Shown here one piece after another: positions 42,155 through 51,661 of a DNA stretch of 64,000 nucleotides. Under the pieces are notes generated by a model. The model was not told the origin of the DNA. It searched no databases and was given only the letters and a program-made list of their open reading frames with translations. The translations under genes and the position numbers were made by a program. Source of the stretch: Gracilaria domingensis (lineage: Eukaryota > Rhodophyta > Florideophyceae > Gracilariales > Gracilariaceae); contig VCMS01000016.1 of NCBI GenBank assembly GCA_022539475.1, forward strand, positions 287,643-351,642, written 5' to 3'. Position 1 is the first letter of the stretch, and every line of letters begins with the position of its first letter.

Positions 42155-42624
42155 AAGTGTTGCTCCCGTCGCGAACACGCAATTTCTGAGCGCGTGCTCT
42201 TCCGAAGTGAATACGAGCCGGCTGCTCTCGCTGCGCGTCCTTCTTACGGCAGGTTTACCTTGTTGCGCGTTGTTCTCGCTGCGCATTGGGTTCAAGATGG
42301 AGGACGCTCACCATCTCCATTCTGAACCAAACAAAACACTTTTGTGTTGAATCGCAAGCACCCCTGAGGCCTAGCGCACCATTTGCGCACCATTTACGAT
42401 CGAAATGCGATTTGAATAACGAACTGAAAAGAACTCTTCAAATGACTGTTTATTTGCGTTTAAGGTTTACGTTTTTGTTGTTTCAGTAGGGCTTATGAAA
42501 TCGCAAATACACTTGTCACTCAGGACCTGAATTGATATCTGATATCATTCAGCGGGGCAGGTCTGATAACCTACGTCGGCGGCATTTGATTTTATTCTCA
42601 AACTTACTGCCTATCGCTCGCTGC

Positions 42625-42680
42625 TGTGATATCACAGACAGTTTTGTGATATCACAGACAATTTTGTGATATCACAGACA
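42625..42680. repeat. three 20-bp direct repeats, each a TGTGATATCACA palindrome
   Basis: tgtgatatcacagacaRttt is repeated with a 20-bp period at 42,625, 42,645 and 42,665 (the last copy partial). The 12-bp core is a perfect palindrome. It lies about 80 bp beyond the end of the tyrosine-recombinase pseudogene and may be a terminal or binding-site array of that element. Confidence 0.8.
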
Positions 42681-42760
42681 ATCGACGCCAGCCGTCCTTT
42701 ACCGCAACCCCATTACTTCTCGCTTCCCCGGGGCGCGATCTTTTTAGCTCCCACACCATA

Positions 42761-43413
42761 TTACACCTCTATGGTGACATTACCAGAAAAATGTCCATGA
42801 TTCCGCAGAACTGAAGGCAAAACAACTTCAGGCTCCCGCACAACAGCATCAAACACCGTAGAAACAGCTTCTTCTTCCACGAATTTTACCACTTTGTTCC
42901 TAGCACAGTTCTCCTTATCTTCAGAAAAAACTTCATCGTTTCCGCGTACACCAAAACTGAGCGCAGCGTCACCCTTAGACACAGAAGCCATTCGCTTTGT
43001 GGGATTCTTCTGAAAGTTCCCCAAGATACTTTCTTGCTGACGCTTTCCAAGCGTACCATGCAAATTACTATACCACTGAAACGACCTCGGATCGCGATCC
43101 CCAGATCGAAGAGACACACTATCTCCCATACCAGCTCTGAAACGTTGCGTGATTACGCTAGACCTCAATCCATGCATCTTCATAGACGCACGTTCACCAA
43201 CACCAACAATTTTGTTGGCCTTAAAAGCATCTGTGACATAGCGGACCATCGTGCTGTCACTAATGTTCTATGACTTGAAGAAATTGTTTCGACGTTTCGC
43301 CTTGTAGTTCACTGCACAGAAGAACTTCTCGTGGGGTTTGCGAATCTTCCTAACCAACTCGAGATATTCTGACAGTTCCGCGTAGACATTCACTAAACCG
43401 TTCAGTTGGCTAC
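42761..43413 (-). pseudogene. Crypton-like tyrosine recombinase, truncated and decayed
   Basis: The minus-strand frame reads into the element from the LTR boundary at 43,413 (YAELSEYLELVRKIRKPHEK...), meets one TAG at about 43,270, then continues to the stop at 42,761. It carries the C-terminal catalytic block of tyrosine recombinases: MHGLRSSVITQRFRAGM (the H-x-x-R box), SGDRDPRS, where an active enzyme would have GH, and FQWYSNLHG with the nucleophilic tyrosine. The upstream part is cut off exactly where the chromovirus LTR begins. Recombinases of this sort move Crypton and related DNA elements. The Asp for His, the in-frame stop and the truncation show it is dead. Confidence 0.6.
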
Positions 43414-44270
43414 TGTGGTGCAAAACCCTCGACGGGAAAACAACAAACCGCGTCGCGGACGAGCACCTCAGGGTGTTCAGGCCCTGCTCCCTGTGAAGGG
43501 CAGTCGAGCGGCAGAACCCTCCGATAGGGCCAACACGAGCCGGGTGTAAATCCGGGTGGCCCCGATCTGGGCGTGCAGTCGGAGGTAGAAGGGGTAAAAT
43601 CGGCGTAGGTATCCGGATGGTTCCGGCGAGCCACAGCGAGTGGGGGTATCCAGCCCAACGGTATGGGACGACAAAAGATCAACAAACGAGCCGCACTGCG
43701 GAGCACTGACTCGCGATAAGCGGGAAAACTCCCGAGACAAATAAAACAAACCTACAATGTAGGGCAGAGTAGCGAAAGCCGTAAGACGGAAATGAAAACA
43801 ATAAAATAGATAAGAAAAGTGCCGTGACGACGGATTAGTACTCCTCAGGGACGGAGGTTGGTTGATCAGCCCGGAATTGCGGCGGTATTCCCCAGGATGG
43901 GGCTGGTGACCGTGCGCAAGCGGCAAGAAGATCAGAGCCAAAGGCCTCGTTGAGGTTTACTTCCCGTACAGTGGCGGCAAGTGCCGCCACTTATATACGG
44001 CACTTGAAAATATCGATTAAAATATCTAACTATCCGGTGCGGCTGGCCAATACACTACAGGTGTGCCCCCGTGGCAGGCTTGCCACGGCGCCCGCGCGAT
44101 CGGGCCAACTTGGCACACGTGTGCAGAAACACCACCCTTCCTAGGCATACCCCAAAATAGGGGCCCTACCCCAGTAGCCGCTCATAACCTGAGGTGTCGA
44201 AGCCGGTAACGGATCAACAAACTATGAAAAACACTTCGGTGCATCCCCACAAAGGGCGTTTTGCTCTACA
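43414..44270 (-). repeat. 3' LTR of the old chromovirus
   Basis: The 857-bp segment begins tgtggtgcaaaac and ends gttttgctctaca, an imperfect terminal inverted repeat with TG..CA ends. A polypurine tract (minus strand) adjoins its right end and a disrupted host element adjoins its left. A minus-strand TATATAAG (about 43,991-43,998) sits where an LTR promoter would be. The partner LTR is outside the window, so the boundaries rest on these signals alone. Confidence 0.65.
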
Positions 44271-44283
44271 TCTCCCCCTTCTC
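44271..44283 (-). other. polypurine tract of the old chromovirus
   Basis: On the minus strand gagaagggggaga directly precedes the LTR start tgtagagc. It would prime plus-strand DNA synthesis. Confidence 0.6.
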
Positions 44284-44330
44284 AGGCTGAGACACCGACT
44301 CCGTCGGCTCGATACGCCTCGCGATGGAGG

Positions 44331-44339
44331 TATATAAGG
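44331..44339 (+). promoter_or_regulatory. TATA box of the antisense gene
   Basis: tatataagg lies about 100 bp ahead of the antisense gene's ATG at 44,432 and in its orientation, outside the LTR. It suggests that this gene has its own promoter, independent of the LTR. Confidence 0.45.
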
Positions 44340-44431
44340 AAGTCTCCCAAGACGGGTTTGCCGAGAACTGTTCGGAGCCACCAACACCTCCGGCGTCAGT
44401 AGCGAATCTCGTTACCTCGAGCCCTTCCGCG

Positions 44432-44480
44432 ATGTCCAACGCACCGAACGGCCCTCCGTCCTCGACGGCACGCATGCAAG
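44432..44480 (+). pseudogene. antisense accessory gene of the old chromovirus, 5' fragment
   Basis: ATG and 16 codons reach the insertion point of the younger element. The frame resumes in phase at 55,087 once the inserted element and one copy of the 5-bp duplication are discounted. This accounts for the missing start of the long frame on the right side. Confidence 0.75.
44476..44480 (+). repeat. target site duplication, left copy
   Basis: gcaag; the right copy is 55,082-55,086, directly after the second LTR. A duplication of 5 bp is normal for Ty3/gypsy integrases. Confidence 0.95.
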
Positions 44481-44946
44481 TGTAGTATTATGAGCCTTAG
44501 GCTTGGTTCCGGATGATCAGTCATTGCTGGTGTGTGGATGGTGGTCCACAGGTTGTACAAGTGGGGCTTTACCGGCCCCCATAGGTCTATTTATTTCTAA
44601 CTTGTAGTATTTGTACCATAGGTAGTATAGTTAGTACACGTGGTGCACTGCGTTACAGTGCACCACTCCAGAGGTTGAGGCGCCTCGTAGCCGATACTTA
44701 GGCTGCTCGAGCTGCGCCTCCCTCCTGTGGTAAAGTCAGAGACCCTCTTGGCAACTACTTGACCCTTAGGTTAGTAAGTACCAACACCCTTCAGGTTTTC
44801 AAGCCGTCGCTACGTCGCTCGCCATCTCCTGTAGGCACGACAGTTAGCGCTCGCCCATTGCACCTTCATACCAGTGGTCTCGCCGTTGGCCCTCATCCTT
44901 TGGACCTTTCCACTCCGTGGTTAGTGACCCGTGCCACTATACTACA
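44481..44946 (+). repeat. 5' LTR of the young chromovirus
   Basis: Starts tgtagtat and ends atactaca, an 8-bp perfect terminal inverted repeat. It contains a strong hairpin, gtggtgcactg-cgtta-cagtgcaccac (44,640-44,666). Confidence 0.95.
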
Positions 44947-44950
44947 TTTC

Positions 44951-44965
44951 TGGTCTCCCGACCTA
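44951..44965 (+). other. candidate primer-binding site
   Basis: tggtctcccgaccta starts 4 bp after the LTR. TGG at this position would pair with the CCA end of a tRNA. I could not match the rest to a particular tRNA. Confidence 0.4.
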
Positions 44966-45071
44966 GAATTCCGCACGGAAGTGAAGAACGACCTCTAGGA
45001 AAGACGAACTACCGGAATTCTACCACTGGATCTGGACTACTGACGGACTGTTATATCAAGCAACCGCCTTC

Positions 45072-47252
45072 ATGGATAACAATCAACCCATTCAGGAAGA
45101 CCCTCGTACACCCGTGGCTCGCGCCACTGGAACTCCTCCACCGCTCGCCGATGTCGCCGGACCCTCCGGTGACAACGTGAGTGACCGTCGGAGTACCCGC
45201 TCGCAGCCACAGGTTAATCTCCTCACACCCGTGGATAATCCCGAAAGGATTAATCGTGACGCCTCTTTGGCTGGAAGACTCCGAGAACGGCTCGACGAGT
45301 ACCGCTCGCAACTCAACACACCACAGGCAGCACCGCAGGAAACCGTGGGTTCAGTAACTACCGATGGACTTGCCGATGTCCTATGGCCGAAGGTTCGAGA
45401 GATGCTCGACGCTCGACTCGAAACCCTTGTGGATCTCCGAGTCTCTGTCGCTCTCGCAGAGCACGCCGACCAACTGGCTGAACGTGTCCTTCCAAAGGTT
45501 CTTGAGTCCGACGCTTTCGTCAACTCGCTTGCCTTAGGTATCCGCCGTGAGGTGACTCGCCAGGTAGGCCCGCCGCCCTCCGTGGGCGGAATTCAAAGTA
45601 ATCCATTGGTATCCGTATGGCAACCCCGTTCCGAACCACCGGGAGCAGCTGCCTTGCCAGCCCCTCGCCAGGTTCAACCACAGGTAGATCAATCGGGCGT
45701 ACGTCCAGGGGGTAATAGAGACGCCCCTCGGCAAGAAGGCCTAATGGCCGTGCCACCCGTGAGGTACACCGGGGCCCAGGGCCCCCGAGCAACCATTGGT
45801 TTAGAGGCTGAAGATGAAGAGCCGCCATTGGAAGCTAGAAGCTCTGACCGTAGGAAGAAGAGAAGTGGAAGAAGGAAGAAGTCGAAGAACCAGAGGAAAA
45901 GCCGTAGGAACTCCAGCGGTAGTGAGTCCGATTCGGATTCGTCGAGTTCCAGTGGCTCAGAAACGGATGAGGCGGCTGTTCGACGCCTCAAGCCGTTGGT
46001 AACAACCAATGAACTCTTCAAGAGAGTATTGGACTACCGCACGTATCGCCTGGCCGATCGGTCTGCGCGGTACTCGAGCTCGGTGGCCAAGAAGGTCGCC
46101 AGATGGGCCAAACGGATGCAGCTAACCATAACGGAAAAGTTTTCGGGATCCGACCCCATTTCTATCCTTAGGTTTCTCAGTCTGTTCCGTACGGCCTGTG
46201 ATCAGAACGGCATCCACGAGGGTGCCGCTCTGTATCTCTTTCAGTTTTTCCTTCATGGGCAAGCGCATGACCATGTGGTGTCTAAGATCTCTGGGACTAC
46301 GGACCCCGTCGATGCAACCGATCGGGAGCTCCTTCGATCCTATCCAGAGGTTGTGCATTACCTTTTGGAAACTTACGCGACGGATGATGTCATTATGGAC
46401 GCCCATCAGGAAGTGATATCCTACAGGCAAGGTTCGAACGTAACCGAGAAGGATTACGCCGACCAACTTTGGAGAAAGGCCTATAGGTGTGGTAATGTGT
46501 TCTCCGAGAACAGGTTGAAGCAGCATTTCATAGCTGGATTGCTGCCTGCCATCAGGACGCACGTTCGCAATCACCATATGGACCATTCGAATCTCTCCTA
46601 CAGGCAGTTGGTGAATTACGCCGAAGGGTACGGAAAGACCTACAGGACTTCCCGTCGGGCACCGGATCATGACGCCAGAGGAAGAGCAACTCCTGTCAGG
46701 AAGAGTTCTCATGCCCATTTGGTTGAGAGCTCTGAAAGCAGTGCCTCAGATTTGTTCGCGGACGACGGTAATGTCTTCGCAGTCTCCTTTGGTTCCGCTC
46801 CGTCAGGTGCTCCTTCGATACCGTCGACAGGAACAACTACCCCTTCAGGACAGCCTACGCCAAAGTATTTCCCAGTTCAGCCACGCAGGGATGTCTTTCA
46901 ACGCTCCCGTCAGGCTTGCTACATTTGCCTGTCAACGGTTACTCCATGCGACTGCATGAAGTTCTTACCGAAGGAAACGAAGGACAAACTCATGGCTTTA
47001 AGGAACGAGAACTACCAGGCACGGCGATCCGAAGGAATGTTCAACCGTCAGGCTCCGCGATACACATCGTCTCCGGGAACTTCGAGGTACGTTACACCAA
47101 TGGAAACGCCCGTAAAGGCACCAGCGGTAAATAATATCTCGACTCCAGGTGACGGTGGAGGACCGGAACACCTTGTGGATGCTCCAGAAGAAGCGCCTGC
47201 CAGTGGTCACGGGTACCCCATTAGTGGAGAAATGCAGTCGGAAAAAGCATAG
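45072..47252 (+). CDS. gag: Gag of the young chromovirus
   Basis: 726 residues, first ATG after the LTR and leader. It has a proline-rich N terminus, a basic and serine-rich middle (RKKRSGRRKKSKNQRKSRR, then a run of Ser/Asp), and a retrotransposon-gag capsid-like helical domain (FSGSDPISILRFLSLFRTAC...FLHGQAHDH, about residues 355-480). The C-terminal segment has CYICLSTVTPCDC where a CCHC zinc knuckle usually lies; the normal C-x2-C-x4-H-x4-C spacing is missing. Gag packages element RNA in virus-like particles. It ends at TAG 47,250-47,252 inside a probable frameshift signal. Confidence 0.85.
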   Translation: MDNNQPIQEDPRTPVARATGTPPPLADVAGPSGDNVSDRRSTRSQPQVNLLTPVDNPERINRDASLAGRLRERLDEYRSQLNTPQAAPQETVGSVTTDGLADVLWPKVREMLDARLETLVDLRVSVALAEHADQLAERVLPKVLESDAFVNSLALGIRREVTRQVGPPPSVGGIQSNPLVSVWQPRSEPPGAAALPAPRQVQPQVDQSGVRPGGNRDAPRQEGLMAVPPVRYTGAQGPRATIGLEAEDEEPPLEARSSDRRKKRSGRRKKSKNQRKSRRNSSGSESDSDSSSSSGSETDEAAVRRLKPLVTTNELFKRVLDYRTYRLADRSARYSSSVAKKVARWAKRMQLTITEKFSGSDPISILRFLSLFRTACDQNGIHEGAALYLFQFFLHGQAHDHVVSKISGTTDPVDATDRELLRSYPEVVHYLLETYATDDVIMDAHQEVISYRQGSNVTEKDYADQLWRKAYRCGNVFSENRLKQHFIAGLLPAIRTHVRNHHMDHSNLSYRQLVNYAEGYGKTYRTSRRAPDHDARGRATPVRKSSHAHLVESSESSASDLFADDGNVFAVSFGSAPSGAPSIPSTGTTTPSGQPTPKYFPVQPRRDVFQRSRQACYICLSTVTPCDCMKFLPKETKDKLMALRNENYQARRSEGMFNRQAPRYTSSPGTSRYVTPMETPVKAPAVNNISTPGDGGGPEHLVDAPEEAPASGHGYPISGEMQSEKA

Positions 47253-47281
47253 AGGAGCGGCTTGAGGCGAGCCGCCCCTCT
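47241..47281 (+). promoter_or_regulatory. candidate -1 ribosomal frameshift signal at gag-pol
   Basis: gaaaaagc (A5 at 47,242-47,246) is followed after 4 nt by a 12-position stem with one A-C mismatch (47,251-47,262 with 47,270-47,281) and a 7-nt loop. The pol frame is -1 relative to gag, is open from at least 47,243, and has no ATG near its start. These are the parts a -1 programmed frameshift needs. Confidence 0.65.
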
Positions 47282-50200
47282 GAGGATACTAGCCTCACCG
47301 CCAAAGGTGAACAAGTTCTCCCAAGGGAATTTGAGAAGCCTTTGGATACTCAACCGCCGAAGCCACAGGACGAAGACAGAAGTTTGGACCAGTGGTGTGA
47401 CGAAATGGAAGCCGAAGGGGATACGCCAGTTTGTATCCTGCGGAAGGAGAACTATAAAGTTAGACACACCATTGGAATAACTGCCTCGAGGACACGGGTC
47501 GTGACCAGCGTCCTGGACACTGGGGCAGGACCAAACTTGGTTCATCCGAAGGTTTTACCGGCTGGTTGGGAGGGTGTGGTGAAGGTTAGAAAGACTCCAA
47601 GGGTGACAGATGCATCAAAACGACCGATGGATATTAAAGGAATCATTCCTCTCTGCCTCCAGATTGGTGACCTTCGGGTCCGTACTTGGTTCCTTGTGTG
47701 TCCTACCTTAGGTGCAGAATGTCTCCTTGGGACGTCCTTCATCGACCGATACGTGAAGGCAATCTACCCCGGCCTCCGGAAAGTTTCCTTCTACCGCACC
47801 CGTCCAGTGGCGATTATCGGTTCCAAATCTGGTCCCAACGCTAACCCACGTCGCCCTCCAATGTCAAAGAATACCGTTTCCAATAAGGTTCGGTTATCAC
47901 GGGCGATAACGATACCGCCCATGACGCAGATTGCCGCTCTGGCTCACTGCGAAACCGCTGGTCTGATGACGCTTCAGAATCATCCGAAGACGATTCAGCG
48001 TCACCTTTCTTTAATGGCAAATGGAATCATGGACTGCAGACCGAAGGTTCCCTTTCTGGTTAATATGAGTAACTTCCGGGACCGCCCGGTACGCTTACCA
48101 AAGGGTACTGTCATCGGTATTGCACTACCAGCTCCAATGGCTATCATGGAAACCTCATGGGATGAACTGACCCCCAATGACGACGAGGACGTCGAGCCTT
48201 GGGAGGGGGAGGTAAACCTTGGAGAAGAATTCGAATCGTACCGTCCACAGGTTATCGAGCTTCTCCGAGAATTCAAAGCCATGTGGTCTGGCCAATTGGG
48301 AGAGATTCGGGCTACAAAACACGGAATAGACCTTAAGGATGACGCTAAGCCGGTGTACCAACACCCGTACCGTACAGGCCTTAAGGGACGCGAGATCGTG
48401 GCGGAACAACTGGCGAAGATGCGTAAAGCCAACGTCATCGAGCCAGCACCACCGCACGAATCCCAATGGGCAAGTCCCTTCGTTCTCGCGGCGAAGAAGG
48501 ACGGCTCCGTAAGGTTTTGCATTGACTACCGAAGGCTGAACGCGATGACCAAACGGGACAGTTATCCCATTCCTAGAATGGATGATTGCCTGGATTCCTT
48601 AGGCGAAGCAACAGTATTCACAACGCTGGATGCCAATTGGGGCTATTGGCAGATACCACTGGACGACGACGCGAAGCCCCTCACGACGTTCACAACCCAT
48701 GAAGGATTGTTCCGTTTCACACGGATGCCATTTGGTTTGATGAACGCACCGGCGACTTTCCAACGGGCAATGGATATAATCCTATCTAGAGTCAAGTGGA
48801 AGTTTGCCTTGGTTTATCTGGATGACGTAATTATATTTTCGAAGACCGTTCGGGAACATTTCACCCATGTGAGGTCAATCCTGAGGATCCTCCGTGAGGC
48901 TGGAATAACTCTGAAGCTACCGAAGTGCTTCTTTTTCCAAGCCTCAGTGGATTATCTTGGCCACGTGGTTCGTCCTGGAAAGCTTCAAGTCACCAAGAGG
49001 ACTACAGACGCAATTCGACTGGCGAAACCACCGCGAACTCATACGGAGTTGCGCTCATTCCTTGGGCTATGCAATGTATACCGTAGGTTTGTCCAAGGGT
49101 TCTCAAAGATCGCAGCACCTCTGAACGAAATGCTCAAGAAAGGTACGCCGTCGGAATTTGACTGCCTGACGGATGAACAGTATGAATCATTTCAAACCTT
49201 GAAGGATAAGCTACTGAATCCTCCCGTACTGGCACTACCGAAGCCGGATAAACCATACATTTTGGACACGGACGCTTCCGATGGACAGATTGGATGTGTT
49301 CTCCTACAGGAACAGGAATCTCCGAAGGACTATCGACCTATAGGTTACTGGAGCAGAACTCTGAACATTGCGGAACGGAACTACAGCACAACCGAGAAGG
49401 AATGTCTCGCCATTGTTTGGGCAGTACTAACCTTGAGGCCCTACCTTGAGGGAGATCGATTTACCATCAGGACAGATCATTACTCTCTCCGCTGGCTCTT
49501 GAATATGACAGACGCGTCCAGCAGGCTAGCGAGGTGGAGGCTACGGCTATCTGAGTTCGAATATGATGTAACCTACAGGCCGGGAGTGAAGCACCAATCG
49601 GCTGATGCACTGAGCCGCATCCTTACTGATGGAGATGATGATACTCCTTTGGATGACGAAATACCAACGCCAAACCTCGAAGGATATGAAACAGATCCAG
49701 AGGATGACTTCCTGCTGGCGACGGTACAGTGTACCGATGGAGAGGTGGACCCAACGGAAGTTTATTTAGTTGATTGGCCAACGGAATGTGAGCATGAAGA
49801 ACTAGACCTGGAGGTTAATGCAATCGTGCCTGAAGAAAAAGAGCTACTTCCCATCACGCTGGAAAACCTTCTACAGGCCCAGAAGGATGATGAGTTCTGT
49901 AAAGAAAAAGCAGAGCTCGTTGGAACCAAGGGATGCCTCTTTGACTTCGACCGATTCGGACTACTCTGCCGAAGGTCTCCACTGGATGGTTCTATCCAGA
50001 AGGTGATTCCCAAGTCTCTGCAGGCACGGTTCCTTTATCTGGCACACTACCCACGCTTCGCTGGTCACCCTGGAGGTACTCGCATGTATCAAACCCTTAG
50101 GAAGCATTTCTACTATCCGTTTATGGCTAACGACCTTTGCAACACGGCGAAGACCTGTGCTTCCTGCGCAAAAGTTCGTGGAACTCGAGCGCGCCATCAG

Positions 50201-51661
50201 GCTAAGCTCAAGTTGTTCCCAGCGGCTGGCCCATTGGAGTTTATCGCGATGGATATCCTTGGGCCACTCCCGAAGTCGGTGCATGGCAACCAGTTCATCC
50301 TGGTTATCACCGACAGGTTTACCAAAACCACAAGGGCTTTCCCGCTCAAGAACACTACCGCAACGGATGTAGCAATGGCGTTCCTTACGCACTGGGTTTA
50401 CCCTTATGGTTTGCCTCTCTATCTCCTGACGGATAATGGTAGTCAGTTCGTATCGAAGTTCTTTTCGCACGTTTGTGCTACCTTGGGTATCAAGCATGTC
50501 ACGACGACGGCTTATCATCCGCAGACCAATGGTCAGGCCGAGCGGTTCAACAACACGCTGGTTAACCGTTTGGTACACTACACTGCTGAGCACCAACTGG
50601 ACTGGGATGACTACGTTGAACCATTGGTTTATGCCTACAACACTCAGGTGCATAAGTCCACTGGTACCACCCCATTTGATCTCACTCTGACTCGGCAGCC
50701 GTTACCATTGGCAGTGGACGTGAAGACATCTTGGTTCCCTCAGGACATTACCGAAGGTATGACCCCAACGCAGGCTAAGCGCTATGCACGCCGAAGGATT
50801 GACGATATACTCCATACGGCCCGCACCACGCTTACGCGAGCCCAGCTCAGGTACAAGGCGGACTTTGATAAGTCTGTCCGCTCTACGCCTTCCTTTAAGG
50901 ATGGAGAGTTGGTACTTCTGGATAGGGCACCGTCGGAGAAACCATTGGATGATATGGAGCTAGCCTCCCGAAAGCTCTTGCCGCGCTCTACTGGACCCTT
51001 CAAGGTTCTGCGATCGACTTCCCATACGGTTACTATCGAGCGCGATGGCCTTCAAGACACGGTTGCTATCGATCGTGTCTCGTCTGCCCCAGTGGTAACT
51101 GCCCCTCCGACGTCGGGTACACAGCAGAAATCCAGTGGAACTGACGCGAGCCGGGAGCCTACTAACGGTCCCTCCATAGGAACGCCCTCTTCCGAACGGT
51201 CGAGTGCAACTGCACCTCCTACGGCTACGCCAAAGGTTGTCACTGCTGATACAACCATGGGTACGGAAGCTTCCGCAGAGGGCGATGACACCAACAGATT
51301 CGCTCCTTTAGACGAAATGGACCTTCCTGAGCAGGAATTCGAACCTTTGGTTGATGGTCCCGCTGCCGAGGATAAGCGCCCTGCGCAGGTTGAAACATCT
51401 TCTCCTTCAGGCTTTGGTCCATTGGATACAATGGATTTGCCAGAAGAGGTCTTACCGAAGGAGTATGTCATCGACCACATTGTCTCCGCTGGTATCGATG
51501 ACGACGGTAATGTCATCTACAAGTTCCGTTGGTACGGTTATCCACCGGAGTTTGACCAATGGGAGCCAAGGGAGCACATCCCAGAGAACTTTATCCGAAG
51601 GTTTTGGAAGAAACAGGAGCGCACGGAGCGCGCCTTTAAGGAGGGGGCGTATGACCCGTAA
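47243..51661 (+). CDS. pol: Pol of the young chromovirus: protease, RT, RNase H, integrase, chromodomain
   Basis: About 1,470 codons in the -1 frame. The aspartic protease has VLDTGAG (about 47,510). Reverse transcriptase has FCIDYRRLN and YLDD (about 48,815). RNase H has LDTDASDGQIG and the later DALSR. Integrase has the HHCC zinc region (HYPRFAGHPGG...CASCAK, about 50,040-50,170) and the catalytic D, D, E in MDILGPL, TDNGSQF and NGQAERF. A C-terminal chromodomain, YVIDHIVSAG...FRWYGYPPEFDQWEP (51,460-51,600), probably steers integration to modified chromatin. No stop or frameshift interrupts the frame, so it appears functional. Confidence 0.95.
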   Translation, partial: KSIEERLEASRPSEDTSLTAKGEQVLPREFEKPLDTQPPKPQDEDRSLDQWCDEMEAEGDTPVCILRKENYKVRHTIGITASRTRVVTSVLDTGAGPNLVHPKVLPAGWEGVVKVRKTPRVTDASKRPMDIKGIIPLCLQIGDLRVRTWFLVCPTLGAECLLGTSFIDRYVKAIYPGLRKVSFYRTRPVAIIGSKSGPNANPRRPPMSKNTVSNKVRLSRAITIPPMTQIAALAHCETAGLMTLQNHPKTIQRHLSLMANGIMDCRPKVPFLVNMSNFRDRPVRLPKGTVIGIALPAPMAIMETSWDELTPNDDEDVEPWEGEVNLGEEFESYRPQVIELLREFKAMWSGQLGEIRATKHGIDLKDDAKPVYQHPYRTGLKGREIVAEQLAKMRKANVIEPAPPHESQWASPFVLAAKKDGSVRFCIDYRRLNAMTKRDSYPIPRMDDCLDSLGEATVFTTLDANWGYWQIPLDDDAKPLTTFTTHEGLFRFTRMPFGLMNAPATFQRAMDIILSRVKWKFALVYLDDVIIFSKTVREHFTHVRSILRILREAGITLKLPKCFFFQASVDYLGHVVRPGKLQVTKRTTDAIRLAKPPRTHTELRSFLGLCNVYRRFVQGFSKIAAPLNEMLKKGTPSEFDCLTDEQYESFQTLKDKLLNPPVLALPKPDKPYILDTDASDGQIGCVLLQEQESPKDYRPIGYWSRTLNIAERNYSTTEKECLAIVWAVLTLRPYLEGDRFTIRTDHYSLRWLLNMTDASSRLARWRLRLSEFEYDVTYRPGVKHQSADALSRILTDGDDDTPLDDEIPTPNLEGYETDPEDDFLLATVQCTDGEVDPTEVYLVDWPTECEHEELDLEVNAIVPEEKELLPITLENLLQAQKDDEFCKEKAELVGTKGCLFDFDRFGLLCRRSPLDGSIQKVIPKSLQARFLYLAHYPRFAGHPGGTRMYQTLRKHFYYPFMANDLCNTAKTCASCAKVRGTRARHQAKLKLFPAAGPLEFIAMDILGPLPKSVHGNQFILVITDRFTKTTRAFPLKNTTATDVAMAFLTHWVYPYGLPLYLLTDNGSQFVSKFFSHVCATLGIKHVTTTAYHPQTNGQAERFNNTLVNRLVHYTAEHQLDWDDYVEPLVYAYNTQVHKSTGTTPFDLTLTRQPLPLAVDVKTSWFPQDITEGMTPTQAKRYARRRIDDILHTARTTLTRAQLRYKADFDKSVRSTPSFKDGELVLLDRAPSEKPLDDMELASRKLLPRSTGPFKVLRSTSHTVTIERDGLQDTVAIDRVSSAPVVTAPPTSGTQQKSSGTDASREPTNGPSIGTPSSERSSATAPPTATPKVVTADTTMGTEASAEGDDTNRFAPLDEMDLPEQEFEPLVDGPAAEDKRPAQVETSSPSGFGPLDTMDLPEEVLPKEYVIDHIVSAGIDDDGNVIYKFRWYGYPPEFDQWEPREHIPENFIRRFWKKQERTERAFKEGAYDP

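Larger units (their letters stand above)
41560..42760. other. intergenic with inverted repeats, next to mobile DNA
   Basis: 1.2 kb without a supported gene. Several overlapping frames at 41,860-42,325 follow a segment of GC-rich hairpins and repeated motifs such as gttctcgctgcgca and look like remnants of a non-coding element. Confidence 0.4.

Noticed and set aside
44759..44998. Small frame in the 5' LTR and leader
   Set aside because: It lies mostly in the LTR, lacks an ATG start and has no match to Gag.
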